Origin: JAJEAD01 sp964420925
Lineage (GTDB): Bacteria > Pseudomonadota > Gammaproteobacteria > HK1
Assembly (NCBI GenBank): GCA_964420925.1
Contig: CAYQVB010000085.1
Location: forward strand, 13,652-77,651
Length of the DNA: 64,000 nt
Direction: 5' to 3'
This document shows, piece after piece, positions 8,128 through 16,739 of the stretch. The number at the start of each line of letters is the position of its first letter. The stretch's first letter is position 1. The position numbers and the translations under genes are program-made. The notes beneath the pieces were generated by a model. That model searched no databases and was not told the DNA's origin. It saw only the letters and a list, made by a program, of their open reading frames with translations.

Positions 8128-8155
8128 TCCCGGCCGCGTCACCCGGCGGCCGGGA
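8128..8155 (+). terminator. GC-rich stem-loop after the aminotransferase gene
   Basis: TCCCGGCCG (8128-8136) pairs perfectly with CGGCCGGGA (8147-8155) around a 10-base loop, starting nine bases after the aminotransferase stop. There is no T-run, so it is at best a weak or Rho-assisted terminator, or an mRNA 3'-end stabiliser. Confidence 0.45.
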
Positions 8156-8273
8156 ACGCTTCGCCGAAGGAGAGGATGCTACGCGCCGAAATCGAGGTGG
8201 CCGGCGGCGCACCGCGCGCCGATCGATCACCTTCGGATGCACCCGATTCCGAGCGGGAAGGACCCAGGGAAGG

Positions 8274-8873
8274 ATGAGCGCCAAGGCAATCCGCCAGGTC
8301 TTCGACGAGGACTACTACGAGCGTTTCTACCGCAGCACCCGCACCCGGGCCGAGACGCCCGAGGACGCGTTGCGCCGCGCCGCCTTCATCACGAGCTATC
8401 TCGCGCACATCGGGCTTCCGGTGGCGCGCGTCCTCGACATCGGCTGCGGCCTCGGCCGCACGCTGGCCGGGGTGCAGACCGCGTATCCGATGGCGCACTG
8501 CACCGGCGTCGAGGTGAGCGACTATCTCTGCGAGGAGCACGGGTGGATCCGGGGTTCCGTGCTCGACTATCGGACGGAAGAGCCCTTCGATCTCGTGATC
8601 TGCAACGATGTCATCCAGTACCTGGGGCACGCCGATGCCCGGGTCGCCATCGACAACCTCGCCACGCTGTGCCAGGGCGCGCTCTACTTCGGCGCGCTCA
8701 CGCGCGAGGACTGGGAGGAGAACTGCGACCGCACCCGGACCGACGACGAGGTCTGCCTGCGCAGCACCCGCTGGTATCGCCGGCAGCTCCGGCGCGACTT
8801 CGTCCCCATCGGGGGCGGCCTGTTCCTGCGTCGCCCCGAGGCGGTGACTCTCTGGAGCCTGGAAAGGGTGTGA
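8274..8873 (+). CDS. Class I SAM-dependent methyltransferase
   Basis: Soluble methyltransferase-fold protein of 199 residues. SAM-binding motif I is clear (VLDIGCGLGRT, residues 53-63). It is followed by an acidic residue closing strand 2 (TGVEVSD) and motif IV (FDLVICNDVIQYLGH), the pattern of small-molecule methyltransferases. A purine-rich AGGGAAGG directly abuts the ATG, with a second candidate site (GGGAAGGA) further upstream. It follows the aminotransferase on the same strand after a hairpin and ends eight bases from the convergent VOC gene. The methyl acceptor is unknown. Confidence 0.85.
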   Translation: MSAKAIRQVFDEDYYERFYRSTRTRAETPEDALRRAAFITSYLAHIGLPVARVLDIGCGLGRTLAGVQTAYPMAHCTGVEVSDYLCEEHGWIRGSVLDYRTEEPFDLVICNDVIQYLGHADARVAIDNLATLCQGALYFGALTREDWEENCDRTRTDDEVCLRSTRWYRRQLRRDFVPIGGGLFLRRPEAVTLWSLERV

Positions 8874-8880
8874 AGAAGAG

Positions 8881-9303
8881 CTACTCCGGCGCGGCCCAGG
8901 GGTCGTAGGAGCCGATGTTCCAGACGTGACCTTCCGGGTCCCGGCAGGCGAAGAAGGTGCCTCCGTGCTCGGGGTTCTCCAGGGGAGATACGATCTCGGC
9001 GCCGGCCGCCACCACCCCCTCGTGCACCGCATGCGGGTCGTCGACCACGACGTAGGCGCACTGCGTGTTCGCACCTCCGGGGCCCGGCACGCTCATCAAC
9101 TGCCCATGCGCGTCGTCACGCTCGCTGCCGAGCATGATCATGCCGTCGCCGAGGGTGAGTTGCGCGTGGGCGATGCCGCCATCGTCATCCGGCACGACGA
9201 GGTGCCTCGAGAATCCGAGCACCCGGCACAGCCAGTCGATCGCGGCCGGCGCATCGCGGTATCGCATCGTGGGCATCACGGGCGACTTGCCAGACGTGGG
9301 CAT
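8881..9303 (-). CDS. VOC-family (glyoxalase/PhnB-like) protein
   Basis: Small vicinal-oxygen-chelate fold protein of 140 residues. It shows the two-module pattern: MRYRDAPAAIDWLCRVLGF at the start, an IAHAQLTLGDGMIMLG strand pair in the middle, and the C-terminal FFACRDPEGHVWNIGSYDPW that ends this family. Members include glyoxalases, dioxygenases and antibiotic-binding proteins; this one looks like the PhnB-like group of unknown activity. The ATG at 9303 is preceded by GGAGAAGAG. A 27-residue in-frame extension upstream has no family similarity and was left out. Confidence 0.85.
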   Translation of the reverse strand: MPTSGKSPVMPTMRYRDAPAAIDWLCRVLGFSRHLVVPDDDGGIAHAQLTLGDGMIMLGSERDDAHGQLMSVPGPGGANTQCAYVVVDDPHAVHEGVVAAGAEIVSPLENPEHGGTFFACRDPEGHVWNIGSYDPWAAPE

Positions 9304-9445
9304 GGGCTCTTCTCCGGCTGCACACAGGAAGGGGCAGTATATTGCGCCGGACCCGTTTTCGAGTCGTACCCGGAAGCATGCCATGGCGCTGCGGCGGCGG
9401 AGATCCTCCGACGAAGCGAGGGATCGAGGAACGACGTCGTTCCGG

Positions 9446-11110
9446 TTATCCGGCGTCGGACCGGCGAAGGTCGCGCAGCGTCCGGGTCGGAGTGATCGCC
9501 TCGGGGTCGGTACGAAGCTCGATCAACGCCGCTCGTCCGGCGCTCGCGGCCCGCTCGAAGGCGACCGGGAAGTCCTCGCTTCTCGTCACCGTCTCCGCGT
9601 GCGCGCCGTAGCTTCTGGCCAGCGCGGCGAAGTCCGGGTTGTGGAGCTCCGAGGCGATGACGCGGCCGGGGTAGTGCACTTCCTGGTGCATGCGGATGCT
9701 GCCGTATAGGGAGTTGTTGGCGACGATGACGATGATCGCGAGCCCGTACTGCATGGCGGTGGCGAGCTCCTGGCCGGTCATCTGGAAGCAGCCGTCTCCC
9801 GCGAAGCACACCACGGTAAGCCCGGGGTGGACGAGCTTGGCCGCGATGGCGGCGGGGAGGCCGTATCCCATGGAGCCGCTGGTGGGTGCGAGCTGGGAGG
9901 GGTAGGCGCGGTAGCGGTAGTAGCGCTGAACGAAGGCGCTGTAGTTCCCCGCGCCGTTGGTGACGATGGCATCTTCGGGCAGGACTTCGCGCAGGTGGCA
10001 GAGCACGGACTCGAGCTTCACCGCGCCCGGCGTCTCCGCCGGTTCCGTCCAGCGCTCGTAGTCGACGCGCGCCGCCCGCGACCAGTCGCGCCAGGGTGCA
10101 GGGTCGATTCCGTCGATCTCGACGAGACGCGCCGCGAACGAAGCGAGCGAGGCGTTGACTGCGAGGTCGGGCCGGTACACCCGTCCCGGCTCCTCGCTGC
10201 TCGCATGGACGTGCACGAGGCGCTGGTGCGGGTTGGGTACTTCGACGAGGCGGTAGCCCCCCGTGGTGAACCCGCCCAGGCGGGATCCGAGAACGAGCAG
10301 CAGGTCGCAGTCCCGCACCCGTTGCGCGAGCGCGGGACTGATGCCGAGGCCGAGATCGCCGACGTAGCAGGCGCGGCGGTTGTCGACGTAGTCCTGACGG
10401 CGCAACGCCGCCGCGACCGGCAGCGCGAGTCGCTCGGCGAAGGCCGCGACCCGCTCCGCCGTCTCCGGGCGCCAGCCCGGCCCGCCCACCACGAGCAGCG
10501 GCCGCGTGCTCCGCCTCAGCATCTGCGCGACGCGGCGCAGGTCTTCCGCCGTCGCCTTGGGCGAGACTTCCGCCGCGGGACGGCCGTCCTCGACCGCGAC
10601 CCGCGCCGAGAGCATGTCTTCGGGCAGCGCGAGGGCTACCGGTCCCGGCCGGCCGGCCTTCGCGACGTGCCAGGCGTGACTCAGGTACTCCGGGATGCGC
10701 TCGGTCAGATCGATCTGCGCCACCCACTTGGTGAGCGGACCGAGAAAGCGACGATAGTCGACTTCCTGGAACGCCTCGCGGTCGAGCGCGTCGCGCCCGA
10801 CCTGGCCGATGAAGAGGATCATCGGGGTCGAGTCCTGGTGTGCGACGTGCAGGCCGGCGCAGGCGTTGGCGGTGCCCGGAGCCCGGGTGACGAAGCACAC
10901 TCCGGGGCGCCCGGTCAGCTTGCCGTGGGCTTCGGCCATCATCGCCGCCGCCCCTTCGTGCCGGCTCACGACGGTGCGGATCGACGGGTGCTCGAAGAGG
11001 CCGTCCAGGGCCGCGAGGTAGCTCTCGCCCGGCACGCAGAAGACGGTGTCGCAGCCCTGGATGGCGAGCTGGTCGACGAGGATCCGTCCGCCGTGGCGAT
11101 GGTTGTCCAT
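9446..11110 (-). CDS. Thiamine-diphosphate-dependent enzyme, acetolactate synthase/oxalyl-CoA decarboxylase-like
   Basis: ThDP enzyme of 554 residues with the three-domain layout of the POX/AHAS family. The N-terminal Pyr domain carries the catalytic glutamate (SRHEGAAAMMAEA, near E52). A central Rossmann-like domain (LLVVGGPGW) follows, then the C-terminal PP domain with the ThDP/Mg signature GDGCFQMTGQELATAMQYG ending near ANNSLYG. The ATG at 11110 was chosen over an arginine-rich upstream extension; a GGAG lies about nine bases before it. It is divergent from the BKACE gene across a 413-base region. Relatives include acetolactate synthase, glyoxylate carboligase, benzoylformate decarboxylase and sulfoacetaldehyde acetyltransferase. 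No regulatory subunit is nearby, so a catabolic role is more likely than branched-chain synthesis. Confidence 0.88.
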   Translation of the reverse strand: MDNHRHGGRILVDQLAIQGCDTVFCVPGESYLAALDGLFEHPSIRTVVSRHEGAAAMMAEAHGKLTGRPGVCFVTRAPGTANACAGLHVAHQDSTPMILFIGQVGRDALDREAFQEVDYRRFLGPLTKWVAQIDLTERIPEYLSHAWHVAKAGRPGPVALALPEDMLSARVAVEDGRPAAEVSPKATAEDLRRVAQMLRRSTRPLLVVGGPGWRPETAERVAAFAERLALPVAAALRRQDYVDNRRACYVGDLGLGISPALAQRVRDCDLLLVLGSRLGGFTTGGYRLVEVPNPHQRLVHVHASSEEPGRVYRPDLAVNASLASFAARLVEIDGIDPAPWRDWSRAARVDYERWTEPAETPGAVKLESVLCHLREVLPEDAIVTNGAGNYSAFVQRYYRYRAYPSQLAPTSGSMGYGLPAAIAAKLVHPGLTVVCFAGDGCFQMTGQELATAMQYGLAIIVIVANNSLYGSIRMHQEVHYPGRVIASELHNPDFAALARSYGAHAETVTRSEDFPVAFERAASAGRAALIELRTDPEAITPTRTLRDLRRSDAG

Positions 11111-11523
11111 GGGTGCGTACTCCGCTGCCGGCCGGCCCGCTCGCGGCCCGCGGCAGCTTCGCACAGCTTCCGGGGAAGAGGTAGCTGCACGAGGACTCCA
11201 CGTCTGCGCGATGTGGAAGCCTGCCTATGCCAGAGGACCTGTGCCCGCTGTCGCGAAGGGAACATCGACGTAGCACGTACGTTCGAGTCGTCTGTTTCCG
11301 TCATTCCCTTGATGAGCGGGAATCCACGACAAAGGGCGAGTGGGGGGATTTGCCATGAAAGCGTGAGTGGTGCACCGGGACGGCGCCACGACGTGACTGC
11401 GCTCGCGGTGCGAAGCTTCGACCCGGAGAATCGGGTCGCGGCGGCGGGCGGGCTGGAAAAACGCGTCCGAATCGCCAAAGCTTTGCCGCCCGCCGGCATG
11501 CCGAACGAGGAGAGCATCGAGCA
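11111..11523. other. Divergent intergenic region with a palindromic repeat
   Basis: This 413-base region separates the ThDP enzyme and BKACE genes and should contain both promoters; none was recognised with confidence. Bases 11299-11329 hold one copy of the dispersed repeat: ATTCCC (11303-11308) and GGGAAT (11318-11323), followed by CCACGA. No gene is supported. Confidence 0.55.
11299..11329. repeat. Dispersed palindromic repeat (CATTCCCTTGATGAGCGGGAATCCAC type)
   Basis: The two arms ATTCCC and GGGAAT face each other around a CTTGAT/GAGC centre and are followed by CCACGA. The same arms and order occur at 1-99, 3189-3216, 31311-31347, 32161-32297 and 52283-52315. Confidence 0.7.
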
Positions 11524-12462
11524 ATGGTCGCCCGCCGAGACAAGGTCATCATCACTTGTGCCGTCACCGGCTCCATTCACACCCCCACCATGTCGCCGCA
11601 CCTGCCGCTGACGCCGAACGAGATCGCGGAGGACTCGATCCGGGCCTGGGAGGCGGGCGCATCGATCATTCACCTGCACGCCCGCGATCCGAAGAACGGA
11701 CGACCCACCCCCTCCGCGGACGTCTTCATGCAGTTCCTGCCGCGCATCAAGCAATCGACCGACGCGGTCGTCAACGTCACCACCGGCGGCGGTCACGGCA
11801 TGACCCTGGCCGAACGCCTGGAGGGCGCGTTGCGCGCCCGGCCGGAGATGTGCTCGCTCAACATGGGTTCGATGAACTTCGGGCTCTACCCGATGCTCGA
11901 TCGCTATCGGGAGTTCAAGTACGAGTGGGAGCGCGCCCACCTCGAGAACAGCCGCGATTTCATCTTCCGCAACACCTTCAAGGACATCGAGTACGTCCTG
12001 AAGGAGTTGGGCGAAGGCTGCGGCACGCGCTTCGAGTTCGAGTGCTACGACGTGGGGCACCTCTACAACCTCGCGCACTTCCTCGACCGTGGCCTCGTCC
12101 ATCCGCCCCTCTTCGTGCAGACCATCTTCGGCATCCTGGGCGGAATCGGCGCCGACCACGAGAACCTCATGCACATGAAGCGGATTGCGGACCGCCTCTT
12201 CGGGGGCGACTACCAGTGGAGCGTGCTCGCGGGGGGACGGCACCAGCTCAGCTTCGTGAGCATGGCCGCGATGATGGGAGGCAACGTCCGGGTCGGGCTC
12301 GAGGACAGCCTCTATGCCGGCAAGGGACGGCTCGCCACCTCCAACGCGGAGCAGGTCTCCATCGTGCGCTCCATCATCGAGAACCTGTCGATGGAGGTCG
12401 CGAGTGCGGACGAGGCCCGGGCGATGCTCGCGCTCAAGGGTGGGGACCAAGTCGGGTTCTGA
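11524..12462 (+). CDS. Beta-keto acid cleavage enzyme (BKACE, DUF849)
   Basis: 312-residue TIM-barrel enzyme of the Kce/BKACE family, which condenses a beta-keto acid with acetyl-CoA and splits it to acetoacetate plus a new CoA thioester. Zinc ligands are visible in IIHLHARDPKNGRP (H50, H52). NVTTGGGHGMT near 85 and VRVGLEDSLY near 258 are the family's substrate-binding and conserved glutamate segments. Known substrates include 3-keto-5-aminohexanoate and dehydrocarnitine. The carnitine-dehydrogenase-like gene at 49357 makes dehydrocarnitine a reasonable guess, though it is 37 kb away. It is followed after 60 bases by an enoyl-CoA hydratase homologue in the same direction. Confidence 0.9.
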   Translation: MVARRDKVIITCAVTGSIHTPTMSPHLPLTPNEIAEDSIRAWEAGASIIHLHARDPKNGRPTPSADVFMQFLPRIKQSTDAVVNVTTGGGHGMTLAERLEGALRARPEMCSLNMGSMNFGLYPMLDRYREFKYEWERAHLENSRDFIFRNTFKDIEYVLKELGEGCGTRFEFECYDVGHLYNLAHFLDRGLVHPPLFVQTIFGILGGIGADHENLMHMKRIADRLFGGDYQWSVLAGGRHQLSFVSMAAMMGGNVRVGLEDSLYAGKGRLATSNAEQVSIVRSIIENLSMEVASADEARAMLALKGGDQVGF

Positions 12463-12480
12463 CGGATCGGGAATGGTGGG

Positions 12481-12510
12481 GAGCGGGAATCCACCGGCTC
12501 AACCGATGAC
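12481..12510. repeat. Half copy of the dispersed palindromic repeat
   Basis: GCGGGAATCCACCGGCT (12484-12500) followed by CAACCGATGAC matches the right arm and downstream flank of the copy at 31311-31362 (GCGGGAATCCACCGGCT then TCACCGATCAC). The left arm is degenerate. It fills most of the 60-base gap between two co-directional genes. Confidence 0.55.
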
Positions 12511-12522
12511 GGAGAGCGAAGA

Positions 12523-13275
12523 ATGTTGAGACTGGAGACGCACGACGGGATCAGCGTGCTGCGCATGGAGCACGGCAAGGCGAACGCGCAGGACATCGAG
12601 TTCTGCACTGCGCTCGCGGAACGCATGGCGGAGATCGAGGGACTTCCGAGCCGGGCGGTGGTGATCACCGGGCACGGCCGATTCTTCTCCGGCGGAGTCG
12701 ACCTCAAGCGCGCCGTCGCCGGAGGGGTGGACTACCTGCACGAATTCCTGCCGGCCCTGGTGCGCTGTTTCGAATCAGTCTTCTTCCACCCCAAGCCGGT
12801 GGTAACCGCGGTGAACGGTCACGCGATCGCGGGCGGGTGCATCCTCGCCTGCTGCGGGGACCGACGCCTCATGACGGACGACGAGCGGGCGGGCGTCGGG
12901 GTGCCCGAACTCTACGTCGGAGTGCCCTTTCCCGCCGCCGCGCTCGAAATCCTGCGCTTCGCGTGCTCCCCGGCACATCTCCAGATGCTGATCGGCGGTG
13001 GGCGGACCCTGCGCCCCGCCGAAGCGCTCGAAGCGGGTCTCGTCGACGCCCTGGCCTCGCCGGAGACCCTGGAAACCGAGGCCATGGATGTCGCCGGCAG
13101 GCTCGCCAGCGTCCGCCCCGAAGTGTTTGCGCTCACGAAGCGGCAACTGCGCGCCCCGATCCGGGACCGCATCCGGGAGAACGACGACGCGACCGGTGCC
13201 GACGTGGCGCGCATGTGGACTTCCCCGGAGACGGTGGCCGCGACCGAGCGCTTCGTCGCGAAGACCCTGAAGTGA
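12523..13275 (+). CDS. Enoyl-CoA hydratase/isomerase (crotonase) family protein
   Basis: Crotonase-fold protein of 250 residues. The first oxyanion-hole segment (GHGRFFSGGVDLKR, near 50-63) and the second (VNGHAIAGGCILACCGDRR, near 98-116) are present. The C-terminal helices are normal. The GVPELYVGVPFP stretch near 127-138 holds a candidate catalytic glutamate, but the usual pair of acidic residues of true hydratases is not obvious. Isomerase, dehalogenase or thioesterase activity is therefore possible. It follows the BKACE gene on the same strand, consistent with degradation of a CoA ester, and converges on the gene ending at 13295. Confidence 0.88.
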   Translation: MLRLETHDGISVLRMEHGKANAQDIEFCTALAERMAEIEGLPSRAVVITGHGRFFSGGVDLKRAVAGGVDYLHEFLPALVRCFESVFFHPKPVVTAVNGHAIAGGCILACCGDRRLMTDDERAGVGVPELYVGVPFPAAALEILRFACSPAHLQMLIGGGRTLRPAEALEAGLVDALASPETLETEAMDVAGRLASVRPEVFALTKRQLRAPIRDRIRENDDATGADVARMWTSPETVAATERFVAKTLK

Positions 13276-13294
13276 GGGTTCTCGCCGATCGGCC

Positions 13295-14617
13295 CTAAGG
13301 TGCCGGCAACACCGGAGCGTGCTCTTCGAGGAAGTCCTCGAAGCCCGCCACCAGGTCGTCGTGGTCCTCGCTCGTGAGCGGCAGGGAGAGGCTCATGAAG
13401 CCGCGCCGCGAGAGGTAGAAGCCCTTGAGGTTCATCTCGAGCTGAAAGAGCTTCCGCGCGGCGGGAGGGGTCGCTTCCGTGTCGGCGGGTCTGCGGATCT
13501 CGCCCGCCTGGAAGTGCAGGCAGATCATGGACCCCAGTCCCATCGCGCGCACCGCGACCCCGCGCTGCTCGGCCGCGTCCTGCAGGCGCGCGCGCAGGCG
13601 ATCGCCGGACTCGTTCAAGCGGATCGTGGCCTCCGGAGTGAGCACCTTCTCGAGGCCGGCGAGCCCCGCCGCCATCGTCAGAACGTTGTTGTTGAAGGTG
13701 CCGGAGTGGGTGAAGGAGCGCGGGTCGCGCGGGTCGAGCCGGGCCATGAGGTCGCGGCGTCCCCCGAAGGCCCCGAAGCTCACCCCGCCGCCGAGGTACT
13801 TGCCGAAGGCGGCGAGGTCGGGGGTGACTCCGGTGCGTTCCTGCATGCCGCCGGGCGCGAGCCGTGAGGTCATCACTTCGTCGAATATGAGCAGCGCGCC
13901 CTGATTCTCGGTCTCTTCCCGGAGCGCGGCCAGAAACTCCGGTTCGGCGGGAATGCAGCCTCCGCCACCCATCATCGGCTCGAGAATCGCCGCCGCGAGA
14001 TCCGGGCCGTGCTCGGCGAAGGCGCGCCGAACGGCTTCGGGGTCGTTGTAGTCGGTGAGGATCACCTCCCCCGAAGCGTTCATCGGCGAGGTGCCGCGGC
14101 CGGGGAACGCGAGCAGTCCCCCGTGGTAGCCGCCGTGGAAGCCCAGGATGAGTCGCCGTCCGGTGCTTGCGCGCGCGAGCGACACGCACATCATGTTGGC
14201 CTCGGTGCCCGAGTTGCAGAAGCGAATCTGGTCCACGGCAGGGAAGCGGTCGCACATGAGCTCCGCGAGGCGGGCCTCGTAGGGATTTGGTCCCCCGAGC
14301 ACGAGACCGCCGTCCAGCACTTCGTGCAGGGCGGAAAGTATCGCATCCTCCGAGTGACCGTAGAGCCCGGCGGTGTACTCGCCCAGGAAGTCGCGGTAGG
14401 TGTGGCCGTCGAGATCGCTCACCATCGCTCCCTCGCCCTTGACCAGGGTGACCGGGAAGGGGTCGTAGTGGAGCACGGTGCGCGTGTTGGCGCCGGGCAT
14501 CGAGTTGAGCGCCCGCTCGTAGCGCGCCTGGCTCTCCGGGTTCGCAGCGACGTAGCGCGCCTCCACGTCCGCGATTGCATCCTCCAGGGTGCGGTTGCGG
14601 GCCATCGTCTCGTTCAT
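13295..14617 (-). CDS. Glutamate-1-semialdehyde aminomutase-like class III aminotransferase
   Basis: PLP enzyme of 440 residues similar to HemL. It has NSGTEANMMCVSLARA (135-150, phosphate-binding turn), GFHGGYHGG near 159-167, the FDEVMTSRLAPGG segment (aspartate near 246) and the Schiff-base lysine K273 in AAFGKYLGGGVSFGAF. HemL homologues outside heme loci usually act as catabolic transaminases or aminomutases; the setting after a GMC oxidoreductase supports such a role. The gene starts 11 bases after the GMC stop, and the ribosome-binding site GGGAGAGA overlaps the upstream TAG, so translation is likely coupled. Confidence 0.88.
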   Translation of the reverse strand: MNETMARNRTLEDAIADVEARYVAANPESQARYERALNSMPGANTRTVLHYDPFPVTLVKGEGAMVSDLDGHTYRDFLGEYTAGLYGHSEDAILSALHEVLDGGLVLGGPNPYEARLAELMCDRFPAVDQIRFCNSGTEANMMCVSLARASTGRRLILGFHGGYHGGLLAFPGRGTSPMNASGEVILTDYNDPEAVRRAFAEHGPDLAAAILEPMMGGGGCIPAEPEFLAALREETENQGALLIFDEVMTSRLAPGGMQERTGVTPDLAAFGKYLGGGVSFGAFGGRRDLMARLDPRDPRSFTHSGTFNNNVLTMAAGLAGLEKVLTPEATIRLNESGDRLRARLQDAAEQRGVAVRAMGLGSMICLHFQAGEIRRPADTEATPPAARKLFQLEMNLKGFYLSRRGFMSLSLPLTSEDHDDLVAGFEDFLEEHAPVLPAP

Positions 14618-14628
14618 GATCTCTCTCC

Positions 14629-16275
14629 CTAGCCTCGCGCCCGGCGCCTCGGCTCGTATCTCGGCACGTAGAGGGGCTCGAGCGGCGGCTTCCCGGCGAT
14701 GATGTCGGCCGCTTTCTCGCCGATCATGATCGTCGCCGAGTTGGTGTTGGCGGTGACCACCTTCGGCATGATCGAGGCGTCGGCGACCCGCAGGCCCTCC
14801 AGACCGTGGACCCGCAGCGCACCGTCGACCACTGCGTCGTCGCCGGTGCCCATGGTGCAGGTGCTGGTGGGGTGGTACTCGGTATCGCCGGTGGCGCGCG
14901 CCCAGGCGAGCACCTCCTCGTCGCGCTGCACGTCCGCGCCGGGACTGATCTCGCCGTCGTCGTAGGGCTCGAATGCCTTCTGGGCGAGGATCTCCCGGGT
15001 GAGGCGCAGGCCGTCAATGACCTCCTGCCGGTCCGATTCGGTCTCGAGGTAGTTGAACACGATCGAGGGCGGTCGCCTCGGGTCCGCGGACGCGAGCCGC
15101 ACCCGGCCCCGGCTCGTCGGGCGCATAAGGTCGAGGTGCGCCTGGTAGCCGTGGCCCGGGTAGGTCTTGCTGCCGTCGTAGTGCGCGGCGGCCGCCATGA
15201 AGCCGGACTGGAGGTTGGGATAGGGCACCCGATCGTTGGTGCGGATATATCCCGCCACCTCGAAGAGGTTGCTGGAAGCCACGCCGCGTTTCGTCAGCAA
15301 CCATTGCGCGCCCGAGACCAGGCGGCCGAGCCCCTTGGTGGAGGGATACACACTCACCGGCTGCTTGCACTTGACCTGCACGCGCAGGTCGAGGTGGTCC
15401 TGAAGGTTCCGGCCCACTCCGGGGACATGCTGCACCACCGAAATACCGTGCTCGCGGAGATGCGCGGCATCGCCGATCCCTGACAGGAGCAGGATCTGCG
15501 GCGAGTTGATCGAGCCCCCGCACACGATGACTTCGCGATCCACATGGACCACGAGGGTCTCCCCGCCTCGCGAGTACTCGACTCCGACTGCGCGCCGGCC
15601 GTCGAAGAGGATGCGGCGGGTGAGCGTGTCGGTTTCGACGTCGAGGTTGTCGCGCTGCATGGCGGGCCGGAGGTAGGCGCTCGCGGTGCTCCATCGCTCG
15701 CCCTGGTGGATGGTCCGGTCGGTGACGCCAAAGCCCTCCTGCTGGTAGCCGTTGTTGTCCTCGCTGTACGGATAGCCGGCCTGCAGCGCGGCCTCGAGAA
15801 AGGCCCGGTCGAGCGCCCGCTCCGGCCGGGCGGTGGTGACGTGCAGGGGGCCGCCCGTCCCGCGGTAGTCGTCGCCGCCCCGGTCGTAGTTCTCGTACTT
15901 CTTGAAGTAGGGAAGACAATGCGCGTAGGACCACTCGGGCAGGTCGTTGCCGGCCCAGCCGTCGAAGTCGAGGGGATGGCCGCGGATGAACATCATGCCG
16001 TTGATGGCCGAGGAGCCGCCCAGTGCCTTGCCGCGCGGGCAATACATCCGGCGCCCCTCCATGTAGGGTTCCGGATCGGTGTGGTAGTACCAGTTGTAGC
16101 GGTCGTCGTGCAGCGCGTAGTCCAGCGCGGCGGGAATGCGCGACATGAGCGGCCGCTTTGCGCTGCCCGCTTCGAGCACCAGCACGCGGATCCCTGCCGC
16201 TTCGCTCAGGCGCGAGGCGATCACGCAGCCGGCGGAGCCGGCCCCGATGACGATGTAGTCGTAGCTCTTCTTCAT
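14629..16275 (-). CDS. GMC-family FAD oxidoreductase (choline dehydrogenase-like)
   Basis: Flavoprotein alcohol dehydrogenase/oxidase of 548 residues. The N-terminal ADP-binding motif is VIGAGSAGCVIASRL (residues 10-24). The first GMC signature (GKALGGSSAINGMMFIRG) lies near 83-100, the second (GGSINSPQILLLSGIG) near 252-267. The catalytic histidine region EYHPTSTCTMG is near 468, followed by the C-terminal NTNSATIMIGEKAADII helix. BetA-type members oxidise choline to betaine aldehyde, but the family covers many alcohols, and no betaine-aldehyde dehydrogenase (BetB) or BetI is adjacent. It shares an operon with the aminomutase-like gene and is divergent from the betaine-type transporter. Confidence 0.9.
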   Translation of the reverse strand: MKKSYDYIVIGAGSAGCVIASRLSEAAGIRVLVLEAGSAKRPLMSRIPAALDYALHDDRYNWYYHTDPEPYMEGRRMYCPRGKALGGSSAINGMMFIRGHPLDFDGWAGNDLPEWSYAHCLPYFKKYENYDRGGDDYRGTGGPLHVTTARPERALDRAFLEAALQAGYPYSEDNNGYQQEGFGVTDRTIHQGERWSTASAYLRPAMQRDNLDVETDTLTRRILFDGRRAVGVEYSRGGETLVVHVDREVIVCGGSINSPQILLLSGIGDAAHLREHGISVVQHVPGVGRNLQDHLDLRVQVKCKQPVSVYPSTKGLGRLVSGAQWLLTKRGVASSNLFEVAGYIRTNDRVPYPNLQSGFMAAAAHYDGSKTYPGHGYQAHLDLMRPTSRGRVRLASADPRRPPSIVFNYLETESDRQEVIDGLRLTREILAQKAFEPYDDGEISPGADVQRDEEVLAWARATGDTEYHPTSTCTMGTGDDAVVDGALRVHGLEGLRVADASIMPKVVTANTNSATIMIGEKAADIIAGKPPLEPLYVPRYEPRRRARG

Positions 16276-16739
16276 GGCCTGCGCTCTTGGTCCTCTCGTA
16301 CCGGCGGGGCGCGTTCCGGCGCTGCGCGCGCGGTTGCCCCTCCGCCGGCCCTGCCCTTAGGATTCTCTCTCCGCGCGCGGAGGCGGCGGGGCGGCGCGGC
16401 GATCATGTGCTTGCCCCGGCGTCGAAAGCAATCCGTCGCGGACGGGGAGGCTCGCTGCGGAGTAACTGGTCGGTCCATTGGGCCGGACCCATGAGAGAAT
16501 CGGGAGCTTTGGCGAACGGATGTTGGGCTCGGTAAGTCCCGAATCGGAGTTCCCGCTTCGTCCAGGGCGGCAACCCCACCGGGAGTCCACGAGAAACAGG
16601 AGGTCATGGAAAGCTTCAGACATGCGCGAGGGGGGGCTTTCGCCGAAGCGTCAGCACGTTGTGCTCCTCCGGTGCCCGGATCCGAAGGCTGAGCCGGGGA
16701 GTACCCTCTGGCGGGCGCTACCCCGCCGCGCGTAAGGCA
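16276..16739. other. Divergent intergenic region upstream of the betaine-type permease
   Basis: This 464-base region lies between the GMC oxidoreductase and the permease. It contains an AGGAGG followed two bases later by an ATG (16606) opening a 24-codon frame with no recognisable product, and short GC-rich inverted repeats such as GGTCC...GGACC near 16470-16490. No known riboswitch pattern was recognised and no promoter is convincing. An ATPase gene, which might be expected here, is definitely absent. Confidence 0.5.

Noticed and set aside
16553..16595. Further copy of the palindromic repeat
   Set aside because: Only a short GGGAGTCCACGAG similarity without a paired left arm.
16606..16677. 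AGGAGG followed by an ATG and a 24-codon frame, considered as a leader peptide
   Set aside because: Spacing of two bases is too short for a good start, and no attenuator hairpins or regulatory residues were seen.
16606..16739. Possible glycine or other riboswitch upstream of the betaine-type permease
   Set aside because: Short matches (CCGAAGG) occur, but the conserved helices and the remaining core bases of known riboswitches are missing.
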